Source: Stentor coeruleus
Taxonomy: Eukaryota; Ciliophora; Heterotrichea; Heterotrichida; Stentoridae
Length of the DNA stretch: 56,360 bases
NCBI GenBank assembly: GCA_001970955.1
Contig: MPUH01000408.1
Location: 1 to 56,360, forward strand
Reading direction: 5' to 3'
This document shows positions 41,818 to 52,700 of this stretch, one piece after another. Below the pieces are notes generated by a model. The model worked only from the letters and a program-made list of their open reading frames with translations. It was not told where the DNA came from and searched no databases. The translations under genes were made by a program, and so were the position numbers. How positions within the stretch are numbered: the stretch's first letter is position 1; each line of letters starts with the position of its first letter.

Positions 41818-42843
41818 TTACTTCTTGCCTTTTTTCTTACCCTTTTTCTTGCCTTTTTTGCCTTTTGAAGCCCCGCTACTTGACAGAAGTCCAGCTAAAG
41901 ATTCGATAAGATCGTCTGTAACCCCTGATTGCGGCAAAATAAGCTCTGAAAGTGTATTGTTTATCTTCCCAGATCCAGTTTTATAGTTTTCACATATATA
42001 TCGAAAGCCATTAGAAGTTATATGATTGTAGCTCAAATCCAGTTTGTTGAGCGTCTCATTCATTTTCAGCATTTCTATAATATCCCTTGGTACATTCCCT
42101 TCATCAGTAATCTCATTATCCGCAAGTCCCAATGTCCCTAGAGCCTTATTAATCTTACAAGCAAACAACACCTGCGTACACCCAGGATTCCTCAAAAGAT
42201 TCCCCCTAAGTTCAATTTCTTCTAAAGAACTCTCTTGAAAAATCAAAATTTCCATAAGCGGTCTTCCAGCATTTTCAGTCAAACTACAATAACTTAAACT
42301 TAAAATCCTTAATACAGAATTCATTCTTAAAGCTCTTGACAAATTCAACATCCCTTCATCGCTTATATTATTATGATCAAGTTTAAGTATAGTCAATGGG
42401 TTTTCTGGTTTTGCTAATAAAGTGTTACTAATAAACTCACAACCTAAAGCTGTTACACCACAATCTAAAAATTCTAATACTGAAACAGTAGGGCAAACTC
42501 TAATAAATTGCATAAAAGATCTTACACCTTCATCTTCAGCTCCAGCTTTCCAACATTGTATTGATTGAACATGATGATATTGAGTATCTCTTAATGCATC
42601 GGCTAATGCTCGTATTACTAATACACCAACATTATCCCAAAAGACTATTTCTTGAAGAAAGCCGGGGTTTTTTTCGTCACGGATTGTCAGGAATTTTTCT
42701 TCTAATTTTTTTGGCATTGAAGCACCGTATTCTATCATGTTACGGCGACATGCACGGTAGAGTTTGTCTCCTGAGTCATCTGGTGCACCACCTTTGGCTG
42801 GAGATGATGCAGAGTTACTGTCAGCTTTTTTTTTCCCTCCCAT
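41818..42843 (-). CDS. Leucine-rich-repeat (ribonuclease-inhibitor type) protein (341 aa)
   Basis: Residues about 100-315 contain LRRs of the roughly 28-residue type: LTILKLDHNNISDEGMLNLSRAL, LRILSLSYCSLTENAG, LEEIELRGNLLRNPG, LGTLGLADNEITDEG, LNKLDLSYNHITSNG. The N-terminus is MGGKKKAD followed by Ser/Ala/Pro; the C-terminus is a Lys/Gly tail (KGKKGKKKGKK). The charged tail could bind nucleic acid, microtubules or acidic lipids. Such LRR proteins are common in cilia and as RanGAP-like adaptors, but no GAP residue can be assigned. Confidence 0.83.
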   Translation of the reverse strand: MGGKKKADSNSASSPAKGGAPDDSGDKLYRACRRNMIEYGASMPKKLEEKFLTIRDEKNPGFLQEIVFWDNVGVLVIRALADALRDTQYHHVQSIQCWKAGAEDEGVRSFMQFIRVCPTVSVLEFLDCGVTALGCEFISNTLLAKPENPLTILKLDHNNISDEGMLNLSRALRMNSVLRILSLSYCSLTENAGRPLMEILIFQESSLEEIELRGNLLRNPGCTQVLFACKINKALGTLGLADNEITDEGNVPRDIIEMLKMNETLNKLDLSYNHITSNGFRYICENYKTGSGKINNTLSELILPQSGVTDDLIESLAGLLSSSGASKGKKGKKKGKKKGKK

Positions 42844-44312
42844 GATGGTAATTTTTATTAAGGGTTTTAGATAGTAAATGGTATAATTTAGATATGGAAT
42901 ATTTGTGCGAAGGAACTTTTAGAGGTTGCGAAATAATTAGTGATGGAAGAATTGAAATGATTCAGTTTTATATTGGAATTTATAAATTGAATATATGATA
43001 ATTTGAAGGGAAAAAAGTTGCTAGAAGATGTTGAGTGTTTTGGAATTCATCAGAAAGTATTGTGTGGGTTATATGATGGAGTAATTTTAGGTTAGTGGAT
43101 AATGGAAAAAACATAGTGATGTATTTATGAAATAAAGATATGGTTGTTATTATATGAAGTAAAAAATCCAGAAATTTAGACTTGAATTGGATATAGAGAA
43201 ATACTATTAGAAGTCATTGATTTTATCTTTAAAACCAATGCTAATACCATTTAATTAATTTCGGCTTACAGCATCAAAATGCTTATGAGGNAGCAAAAAT
43301 GATATGATCGCATATGAGCAATGAGAGGAGAGCCACAAAATAGATGATAAGATAGAAGTCATTGATTTTATCTTTAAAACCAATGCTAATACCATTTAAT
43401 TAATTTCGGCTTACAGCATCAAAATGCTTATGAGGAAAAGTAGGAACTGAGCTGGAGCATTAAAAAACCAAGGATTAAAAATATTATACGNCCAATGCTA
43501 ATACCATTTAATTAATTTCGGCTTACAGCATCAAAATGCTTATGAGGAAAAGTAGGAACTGAGCTGGAGCATTAAAAAACCAAGGATTAAAAATATTATA
43601 CGTTTTAAATCCTTTACTATTATTACTTGGTTTATTATTCTAAGATAATTTTATTTCTTTTGCTATTGAAAGTTTATAGTCTATGTTTTGTAATTTTTAT
43701 AAATGGTTTTGCAGCTTCGATAAGAAAATCAAAGCTTTTAGTTTCTGATAAGTATAAATTATAATTTTTTAAAGATTTTAAACAAAATAAGACCAAAATC
43801 ATCATAATTTCTCCCTCTTTGCATCCAAACTTCATCTTTCACTTCTAATCATACCTATAATCCACAACTTTATATATAATTCATATAAAACTAACCATAT
43901 AAAAACCCTATCTTCAAACTCATACAAATAAAACTTATCCAATCTAAATTCCTCTCCTATTCTCATTTAAATACAATAACATACTTTATCATAATTTCTC
44001 CTACAACCATCACACCCAGTCCTAATTTTCTATCAATCATAAAAACAATCTACAAAATCTTATAACCCAATAAAATCTTCCTTCAACAAAATATTTCCAA
44101 TAGCATTTCACTTATCCCTCTCCTTACAAAAATACTCACAATAAAAACTCTAAATATTTCTCCATATAAACCTATCACACTTCTTCAAATCATATAAAAT
44201 TTTATCATAAACATAATCATCCTTATACCCTAAACATAAAACTTACTATAGTCATTCAAGGATATTCTTAAATAACTTCCATAATCTGTAAAGAAATGGG
44301 TAATAATATCTA
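42844..44312. other. 1.5-kb intergenic region with assembly joints
   Basis: G-rich upstream of the LRR gene to about 43150, then repeated segments around two Ns (43202-43602), and C-rich sequence from about 43790 to 44250 ahead of the MGCC gene. No supported gene. Confidence 0.55.
43202..43602. repeat. Triplicated segment around two single Ns
   Basis: A segment starting GAAGTCATTGATTTTATC occurs at about 43202-43290 and 43355-43490; the part starting CCAATGCTAATACC is repeated again at about 43492-43602. Ns at 43291 and 43491 sit exactly at the junctions. Identity looks complete, so unmerged contig overlaps are more likely than a true repeat. Confidence 0.7.
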
Positions 44313-44615
44313 ATGGGATGTTGTGTTTGTAATACAATCGAAATAAAAAAACTAGAATTTGTTATCCCAAGTCAACTTTCTAAACAATCCAATGCAGGAT
44401 TTGTTGATTTATCTCTAAGTTCAGATAACGAAATACCGGTTAAAGATATAGATGATTGGAGAACATTCAAATCGTCAGGATCACGATCATTAAACGATTC
44501 ACTTGGAATGATGAGCACACTTCTTCAATCAGAAAGGAAAATCTCGCTTTATAGTAAATCTGGAAGCATTTTTGATAGCTTTGTTGTAAGTTTCCCTCAT
44601 AACTTGAATAAGTAG
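44313..44615 (+). CDS. Small MGCCVC protein, probably lipid-anchored (100 aa)
   Basis: The N-terminus MGCCVCN is a classic dual acylation signal: Gly2 for myristate and Cys3, Cys4, Cys6 for palmitate. The rest is Ser-rich and without recognisable domain (SDNEIPVKDIDDW, SSGSRSLNDSLGM). I cannot name a function; a membrane-tethered regulator or adaptor is possible. The coding call rests on the acylation motif, start context (AATAATATCTAATG) and lack of stops, so it is moderate. Confidence 0.55.
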   Translation: MGCCVCNTIEIKKLEFVIPSQLSKQSNAGFVDLSLSSDNEIPVKDIDDWRTFKSSGSRSLNDSLGMMSTLLQSERKISLYSKSGSIFDSFVVSFPHNLNK

Positions 44616-45029
44616 ATTAAGTAATTAACGAGTATTTAATAACTTTGATTAAGTGGAGGATTTATTAGTAAATAGGAGTTTTATGAGGTTTTGATGTTTT
44701 GGTTGGGGTGAGAATAATAGTTTATAGTATTTCATATTATATTTTGGTTAGATATGCATTTTGACCTTATGACTATATTGTGATGGAAGATAAATGAAAA
44801 GTTTTAAATAAGGCTTAGGATAAAAATTTGGGTCATTTATAATATTTTCATTTGCAGATTTCTAGCAGGATAAGTATATATTGTATAAACTTTGTTTGTA
44901 GTTAAGAGTTTATTTGCAGAAATTTTTATATATCTTAGCATATTATCTAGGTTCCATAAAATCTGATACTTTTTTATATTAAATCAATCATCATCAAGCC
45001 AATTTTACGTTAAAATCACTATTATATAA
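44616..45029. other. Spacer between two plus-strand genes
   Basis: G-rich after the MGCC gene to about 44830, then AT-rich to the divergent 14-3-3 gene; nothing recognisable. Confidence 0.5.
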
Positions 45030-45758
45030 ATGAACAACCCCGATTATCTCAACTCCTTAAACCCAAACGACCTTTTATTCTTAACCAAAATTTCTGAACA
45101 ATCCGACAGATATAACGACATGCTCACATTCATAAAAGCCTACATACGAAAAACATCTCATGATCTTTCAAAAGAAGAACAAATGCTTTTTTCAGGAGCT
45201 TTTTATTACATATCAAACCTTCACAAACATTCAATAAGAGTTCTTAAATTTCAAGAAATAAAAGAAGAGCAGCAAAACAACATATCAAAAAAAATACTAT
45301 CAGAAAAATACAGAGAAAAAATTGAAATCGAATTTTTATCTTTGTGTAAAGACTTACTCATAATTCTGGAAGAAAACCTTTTGCCTAGAGCGACTAACAG
45401 TGAATCTCGAGGCTTTTATTTGAATTTAAGAGGAATTTATTATAGTAAAATGTTTGACTCAACAACATATTCAAAAAATGCTATTGAAAAAATAAATGTT
45501 GAAAGGGTATTTAATGAAGATTGGGATAAGATAAAAAATGATCTAAGTCCTGCACATCCTTTAAGGTTGGGATATGCTGTTAAGATTATGGAGTTTTATT
45601 TTGAAATTATGCTGAATACTAAGAAAAGTTGTGAAATAGCTAAAAATGCTGCTGATGAAGCGATTTGCGATATTGAGAATTTGAGTCAAGAAAATCGAAG
45701 GGATTCTGAGATTATTATAAAATTATTAAAAGAGAATATTGAATTGATGTTATCATAG
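45030..45758 (+). CDS. Divergent 14-3-3 protein lacking phosphopeptide-binding residues (242 aa)
   Basis: The protein aligns without gaps to the canonical 14-3-3 at 46478-47224 through about residue 240, so the nine-helix fold should be kept. The groove is altered: the residues equal to human zeta Lys49, Arg56, Arg127, Tyr128 and Asn173 are Tyr59, His65, Ser139, Lys140 and Lys185. Asn236 (zeta Asn224) is retained, but the nearby Trp is Met240. It may dimerise with the canonical copy yet not bind phosphoserine peptides, acting as a dominant modulator or through other contacts; this is inference. The start has TTATATAAATG. Confidence 0.88.
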   Translation: MNNPDYLNSLNPNDLLFLTKISEQSDRYNDMLTFIKAYIRKTSHDLSKEEQMLFSGAFYYISNLHKHSIRVLKFQEIKEEQQNNISKKILSEKYREKIEIEFLSLCKDLLIILEENLLPRATNSESRGFYLNLRGIYYSKMFDSTTYSKNAIEKINVERVFNEDWDKIKNDLSPAHPLRLGYAVKIMEFYFEIMLNTKKSCEIAKNAADEAICDIENLSQENRRDSEIIIKLLKENIELMLS

Positions 45759-46477
45759 AAGGTAAAGTATAAGGTTATATAATGAAATTGCAAATTAGAT
45801 TTATAAGGTTTATACAAAGTAATTATATATAGTAATAAGTATATTTTTTTCACTAACCAATATCTCAGAATCAAAATATTATAAGAAATCTAAATATAAA
45901 TGACTAATAGTTTAAGAAATACCAAAATTTTAAAAACACTTAACTCAACATCATATTATTCACAAAACATTCTATCATTTCACAAATAACAATTATTCAA
46001 AACTAAATAGAAATCAAATTAAAATCATTAACACCCATTTGCAAATCATTGTTTACTTTAAATACTATAAACTACATCTAAGATTAAACTATTTATAATT
46101 ATTGAAATAAGCATATATGATTATAATTTCAGAAACATGAACTTTTTTTAAAAATCATTCAACTCTAGTACTCAAAATAGTGATTATTAAATAATAAAAA
46201 ATAATCAACCTTCCTAATCAATACTTGTTCTAAATAAAAAATGATCAAGCACAAAATAATACCGTATCAAAATCCCAATCCTAACTATCAAAACCTTTAA
46301 ACACAATCATCCCACTTACCTTAAAATCTCTTCCAAACACAAAACTTCCTCCAAAAAATCATCCTCTTAACATCAAAAAAATCTTTTAACCCAAACTCCT
46401 CCCAACAACATAAAAGCTTCTAAAAATCACTAAAATATCCTCCCTCTCTAAATCTATCCAATCTATTTATCTTCTAC
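45759..46477. other. Convergent spacer between the two 14-3-3 genes
   Basis: AT-rich with C-rich plus strand from about 46250 (downstream of the minus gene). No gene or clear structure. Confidence 0.5.
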
Positions 46478-47224
46478 TTAATCCCTATCAACTTCCCCTG
46501 AAGTCCACAAAGTCAAATTATCCTTGAGTAATTGTAAAATCAATGTAGAGTCCTTATAATTATCTTCAGAAATATTATCCAATTCAGGTATAGCTTCATC
46601 AAAAGCACTTTTCGCCATCTCACAAGCTCTATCTTGTTCTCCTCTAATTTCATAATAAAACACTGAGAAATTCAAAGCTAATCCCAACCTAGTCGGATGT
46701 GTTGGAGGTAGTTCATTTTTTGCTAAATCATATGCGGCCGTATAACTATTTTCAGCATTATTCGTAGCATTACTTTTCTGGTTTCCTTGGGCAAATTCAG
46801 ATATATACCTGAAATAATCCCCTTTCATCTTGTGATAAAACACTCTAGATTCAGAACTTGATGCTTTTGGTATTAGATCACGATCTATAAGCCCAAGAAC
46901 ATCATTACAATATTTAACTAGTTCTGCTTCAACTTCAGCTTTATAAGCTTGTGCTGAAGATTTATTGACTTGGTTACTTCGACGATCTTCTTTTTGTTCA
47001 ATTGAATTCAAAACTCTCCATGAAGTCCTACGAGAACCTACAAAATTCTTATAGGCAACTGAGAGGATATTACGTTCTTCGACTGATAAGTCTTGTGGGG
47101 TTTTTGATACAAAGCACTTGACATAGTCTATCATTTCTTGATACCTTTCAGTCTGCTCAGCAAGCCGTGCTAGATAAATAAGCTCTTCTTTTTCTAGTGT
47201 TTCTAGATTGCTGATATTTTTCAT
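46478..47224 (-). CDS. 14-3-3 protein, canonical groove (248 aa)
   Basis: 14-3-3 proteins are dimeric adaptors for phosphoserine and phosphothreonine sites. Residues equal to zeta Lys49, Arg56, Arg127, Tyr128 and Asn173 are present as Lys59 (VAYKNF), Arg65 (GSRRTSW), Arg139 and Tyr140 (KGDYFRY) and Asn185 (ALNFSVFYYEI). The C-terminus DNLTLWTS carries the usual Asn and Trp (Asn236, Trp240). Length and helix layout match the family. The start is preceded by GGATATAAATG. It converges on the divergent paralogue 720 bp away. Confidence 0.95.
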   Translation of the reverse strand: MKNISNLETLEKEELIYLARLAEQTERYQEMIDYVKCFVSKTPQDLSVEERNILSVAYKNFVGSRRTSWRVLNSIEQKEDRRSNQVNKSSAQAYKAEVEAELVKYCNDVLGLIDRDLIPKASSSESRVFYHKMKGDYFRYISEFAQGNQKSNATNNAENSYTAAYDLAKNELPPTHPTRLGLALNFSVFYYEIRGEQDRACEMAKSAFDEAIPELDNISEDNYKDSTLILQLLKDNLTLWTSGEVDRD

Positions 47225-48493
47225 TTATATCCATGTTTAGAAGATAATTCACTTTTGGGATAAAAATTGGTTTAAGATGGAAGATGTGATAGAGTAAATA
47301 CTTGGAAAATTATGATGAGGGGAAGGAGATGAAAAATTTTTGAGGGATTGATTTTTTTGATGAGGGTTTTTTAGATAGAGGAATAAAGGTTGGGATATGA
47401 AAAAATAGGATGATAATTTTTTTTTTTTTTGATGTTGATAGATTGTGCAGAGAGGTAGTATATGATGGTATTTAGGGAATAGGGAAGATATTGGGTATTT
47501 TTTAGAGGTTGGAAAAGAATGGATGAAGATAATATTTAATGATGAAAGGAAAATTAAAGAGATTTTGTGTGGTTTATTAAGACAGTGAGTTAAAGATGAT
47601 GATTATTAAATTTTTGTTTTAAAAAGAAGGTGAAGTTTTGATTTAATGGGAAATTAGAGGAGATAGTTATGTTTGTTAGGGGATTTTTATGATTTGAACA
47701 TAAAATAGTTGGGATAAAAGGTATGGATAAAGGTAGTTGAGGTGTTTTTTATAGTATTTAGTAATCTGAGAGAAATAGAGGTTTTACTCAATTTATGATA
47801 TTTTGGGAATAATAAATAATTTTATATAACTTCACACAAAAATCTTATCAGCCTATCAAAAAACCTTATCAGTATATACCATTTCTAACAAAAAATTAAA
47901 TCATCAAAGATAAAATTCTTAAGATAACAACTGAATAATTAAAAAATAACAAGTAATACTAAGTAAACCAAAGTACTCGACGAAATATGCAAACCATCAG
48001 CTTTAATAACTTTAATATTTACATGCAAAAATAAAACTTCACTTACAAAATTAATCAAATTTAAGAACCTTATATTTATTATATAAATCGAGTTCAATCT
48101 TACTAGAAATCATCAATTCAACCCAGTATTTAAAATAACATAACTGAAGTTAATTAAAAAACTAAATATATTTTAAACAATATGTTAAATCTTTGGGATA
48201 TGCATAAAACTTAGAAAAATTGACAATAAGCTCAAATAATTTTACTAAATTAGACCTAACTATTCCAAACTTTCTCATCTTCAATATTTGGATATCTCTT
48301 ATTACTATTAGTTAGGAATTATCGCTTGACTATTGTCCAGCCCTTGTTAATGGATATCTCTTATAATCAGAATACATCTCTAAGTCCATTAAGTATTTTA
48401 TCTTCCCTCCAATTTTTATATTCAAGCTATAATCAAATCAGTTCTTTATTATATATGGTTAATATATATACTCAAACATTATTTTACATATAA
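47225..48493. other. Intergenic region upstream of the 14-3-3 gene and of a decayed gene
   Basis: G-rich plus strand from 47225 to about 47800, then C-rich to about 48480. The second part has upstream character for a plus-strand gene, in line with the pseudogene that begins at 48494. Confidence 0.55.
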
Positions 48494-49662
48494 ATGGTTT
48501 CTCTGAAATTAAGAAAAATCACCCCTTCGCCACCAGGCCTTTCAGTTCAAGTCACAGACGCGTTGTCTATATTCTAATCATTTGTATATCTGAAATTACC
48601 CATACTGATATAGAATTAACAGAATATCAAACAAAAAATCCTTACTCAAAAGCATTAAGTTTTAGTTTGTATGATTAAAATGTGCGAATTAGTCCAAAAA
48701 GAATATTATTTAAGAATAACTGCAGAAAATGAACTTGAGAACCTAAAGAATGATTGAGGATTGAATTCGGATATTTTTTGAGTAGTATGAGGATTAGGGG
48801 ANCATCATTTGTATATCTGAAATTACCCATACTGATATAGAATTAACAGAATATCGAACAAAAAATCTTGAATGATCTGATTGCAAAAAAAAATTTAGAT
48901 TATGTGAAAAAAATCCTTACTCAAAAGCTTTAAGTTTTAGTTTGTATGATTAAAATGTGCGAATTAGTCCAAAAAGAATATTATTTTAGAATAACTGCAG
49001 AAAATGAACTTAAGAACCTAAAGAATGATTGAGGATTGAATTCGGATATTTTTTGAGTAGTATGAGGATTAGGGGATTAGATAGTGATTTAAAGGTAAAA
49101 GATAAGAAAATTATTAAGTTGCTTGAAGAAAGCAGGAGGCTAAATGCTAGTAGAATATATATCCAGAAGATTATATGCAATTTACAAGAATCAATACATA
49201 AACTAAACTTTTTAACAAGATACAATAATTTAGAAAAAGAAAATCAAACAAGCTTCATAAAATCTCTAGAAATGAAATAAAAGAATTCAAGTCAACTCCT
49301 TCATCTTCATATGCCGAATGTATTGAAAAAGATAAAGAAAACAAAATCCAAGCCTTACACATTCAAGACCTTCAAAAAAAGCATAGGATTTTTTAAATAC
49401 AAAAATCTTTGAAACCAATAATCTTTACTCAGAAAAATTTAATGAGTTATAAAAACTAGTGATCTTCAGCAAACTTCTTAAATTAATTCCAGAAGGTAAT
49501 GTAAGAGAGTTGAGAATATAAACACACAAAAAAATATGTAAAATCAAAACTGATTTCATTGAATTAACACATAATATTCAAAGTTTTGATATTATAAAAA
49601 CTAAATACCTACAGCTGCCATATCTACTCAAACTTATTTTCGATCTTACAAAACAATATTAA
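48494..49662 (+). pseudogene. Decayed coiled-coil gene with several frame breaks
   Basis: A start in the good context TACATATAAATG (48494) opens 27 codons (MVSLKLRKITPSPPGL and on) ending in TAA at 48575. Coding-like fragments in shifting frames follow: 48583-48674, 48946-49029 (CELVQKEYYFRITAENEL), 49029-49280 (KKIIKLLEESRRLNASRI), 49271-49393 (IEKDKENKIQALHIQDLQ) and about 49536-49659 (FIELTHNIQSF). They read like a charged helical protein. No 15-nt GT...AG insertion repairs the breaks. An N and an imperfect duplication lie inside, so some breaks may be assembly errors. Confidence 0.6.
48577..49076. repeat. Imperfect direct duplication around an N at 48802
   Basis: Positions 48577-48801 recur at 48804-49076. 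The second copy has about 47 extra bases, bounded by short AAAAAATC-like repeats, and a few substitutions. Because the copies differ, they may be two haplotypes or paralogous contigs placed in tandem. Confidence 0.65.
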
Positions 49663-49769
49663 AAATCCTTACAGGATATAAAAAAGCTATTATTTAGTTA
49701 AATATATTTTATGAAAATTTATAATAGTGATTTTACGATAAGAGTTTTTATGTTTATGATGTTTTATAA

Positions 49770-52700
49770 ATGTTTCATAAGTCACAAACTGCAATCAAAA
49801 ACTATTCAAGTTCTTTAAATTACAACAGAATCACGACAAAGTTGTCTACAAAGATTTCATCAAGAAGGAATAGAGCTACTTCGAAATCACCTCCTAATAC
49901 GAAAAAGCTCTTCACGCCACGGGTCAACAGTTCGTTTACAATTACTAATGAAATCTATTCCCCTCAATGGAGACTCCGAAGTCCATCAATAGACAAAAAA
50001 CATAAAACAGCTAGTTTTGACTATAACGGAGCTCGTAAAGGTCATCATCCTTTACAGAGTTTCCAAAAATTTGATGAAAAAGTTTTAATGTTTATAAACC
50101 TAGGACGCCAAGAAATTCAAAAAGGGAAATACCTAGAAGCTGCGTCTAATTTCAGTAAGGCTCTTGAGATCGACCCAAAATGCCTTGATGCACTTTATAA
50201 TAAAGGTCTTACTAATATGCTAATGAATCTATATAAAGAAGCGACAATCGATTTTCTCAATGTTTTAAGAGAAAACATTCTATATAACAAAGAGCTATAT
50301 TTAAAGCTATCAATATGTTTTTACAATATGAAAGATCTGACCACAGCTTTAAGATATATATCACAAGGTTTACATCGTTTTCCTAAATATTATGAAGGGT
50401 ATTTATTTAGAGGACAATTATATAATGAGCTTAAACAATGGGAAAAAGCGATGAATGATTTTAAGAAAGTGTTGAATAATGGGAAAAATGATGGGAATTC
50501 ATTATTAGGAATGGCTGAAAGTCTTGAAGGTGCTGGGGATATGGACTCTGCTATAAAAATGCTTGATCAAGGATGTTTATGTTCTGATGTAGCTATGGTA
50601 GCTTTGCTTAAAAAAGCTATTATTAAAGGGAAAATCAAGGATTTTAGTTGTGTTGATGATTTTGATAAATATTTAGAACGTATGCCAAATTGTCCTAAGG
50701 GGTTGTTTTATAAAGCGGAAGTACTCTATGAGAGCAAACAGTTTGTGGAAGCTGCACTTTGTTATGAACAGTGTATAAAGTATGATATGAATTATGAGTA
50801 TACTCCAAGATCGATTTTCCATTTGGGGGCGATTAAAATTAGTGAAAAAGATTTCTATGGGGCTTTGCACACTTTTGAACGAGTTGGCAAACACGAAATC
50901 AAAGAACAGAAAATTCTCCAACAATATGCCGAAACTGTAATCAATCTAATGAAACGTAAATACAAAGAAGGTATAACTTCATTCAATAAACTCCTCAAAA
51001 GACAAGACCCACTTCTAAAAGAATATACAGGTTTCTGTTACATGTATTGTGGCTATGGTTACAACGCTTTAAATCTTCATGAAAAAGCAATCCACAGTTT
51101 TAAAAAAGCAAGTCTTCATGATAAACTGAATAAAGCATCCTTATACAACCTTGAATTATCATATGGTTTACTCTCATTATCTAAAGGAAACACAGCTCAA
51201 TGCTTGATACACTTAGAAAAATGCTTAAAAATTTTCCCTCGTAAAGCAGAGCCACATATATACCATTCAGCAATAATTTTAGCTGAAGCTTTAGCTATAG
51301 ACGATATTAGAGGAATGCAAGAATCAGAAGAACTTTTAAACACAGCGATGAAAATGAAAGAAGTTGATAGTGAAATGCTATTTTTTAGATCATGTATAAG
51401 ATATTTGATGTTAAATTTTGAAGATGCAACTGAAGATATAAAACAATCAATAGAAAAAGCTGAAGATAATATTGCTGAGCATTATGTGCTTAGAGGGTTA
51501 TGTTATGCTGCTGAAAGGATGTATTCTGAAGCTGTACAAGATTTTACTATAGCTTTACAGTTGAAAGAAAGTTTGGATTATGTTTATTGGTATAGATCAA
51601 GAGCGGGATATTTGATGGATGATACGAATATAGCATTTACAGATTTACAAAAATATATGCTTTCAAGACCTTCAGATCATGAAGTACACTTTCAAGCATC
51701 AGTACTTTTGATTATGGGTGGGTCTTATGATGATGCGCTAAAAGCTTTGACTAATTCAATTTCTATAAAACCTACAGCTAAAGCAGCTTATTTAAAAGCA
51801 AAATGCTATGTGATTATGAATGAAATTTCATCAGCTTTGGAAGAACTTAATTTTTTTAAAGAACCGTCTAGTGGTCCTGTAGTTGATAAAGAAATACTTA
51901 AGTTTCTTGAATCTTCGGATTATAGGAACTGGGCTAAAGAAGATTTTTTACGTGCGGTGGCTGAGTGTTCTAAATGGACTAAGTGTGAGACTGGGGAAAT
52001 TTTTGAAATCAAACATATATTATGGCTTAGGGGAGTTTATTTTATGTACTCAAAAAGCTTTTCTGATGCTTTGACAGACTTTCAAAAAGTTCTTGAGTTA
52101 CTTCATAGTAAAGATACCGTTGCTATGTCGGCAGATGAAGCTCTAACAACTGAAGAAGAAAATTGTGAAGTTCTTTATAACATCGCTCTTTGTCACACTG
52201 TAAACAAAAAATCACAATCATTAGCAATCCTTTCCGATCTAGCAGAAATCCTCAACAGTAAGCACCGAGGACAAATGCTTCTTTTATCATCAATAATCCA
52301 CCTCTCTCAAAACTCTAACTCCTCAGCTGAAAAACTTCTAAAAGAAGCCTTCCATTGTGACCCTGATTCTGTAACCCCATTCCTTTCTAAAAAACCTACA
52401 ACAATCCTTCCTTTAAACACCCTAAATCCATTTGCCCAAAAATTCCCTTTACTAAACTTAGACTTATTATCAGATCCAATAATTCAAATTAGACCAGCGA
52501 TATCATTACCAAGATCTGCATTACCAAATATCGAGTTTTCAACTGAAAAAGAAGTCAGAGAATTTTTTTTAGTATCGAAAATCACCCCAAGACCTGAAGC
52601 TCCTTGGTTAAATAGAGTTAGAGGATCTATACAATTTACTAATACTTTAATGGATATTGATGAACCTTCACAAATTAGTGAAAGGGAACAAGAGGAGAAA

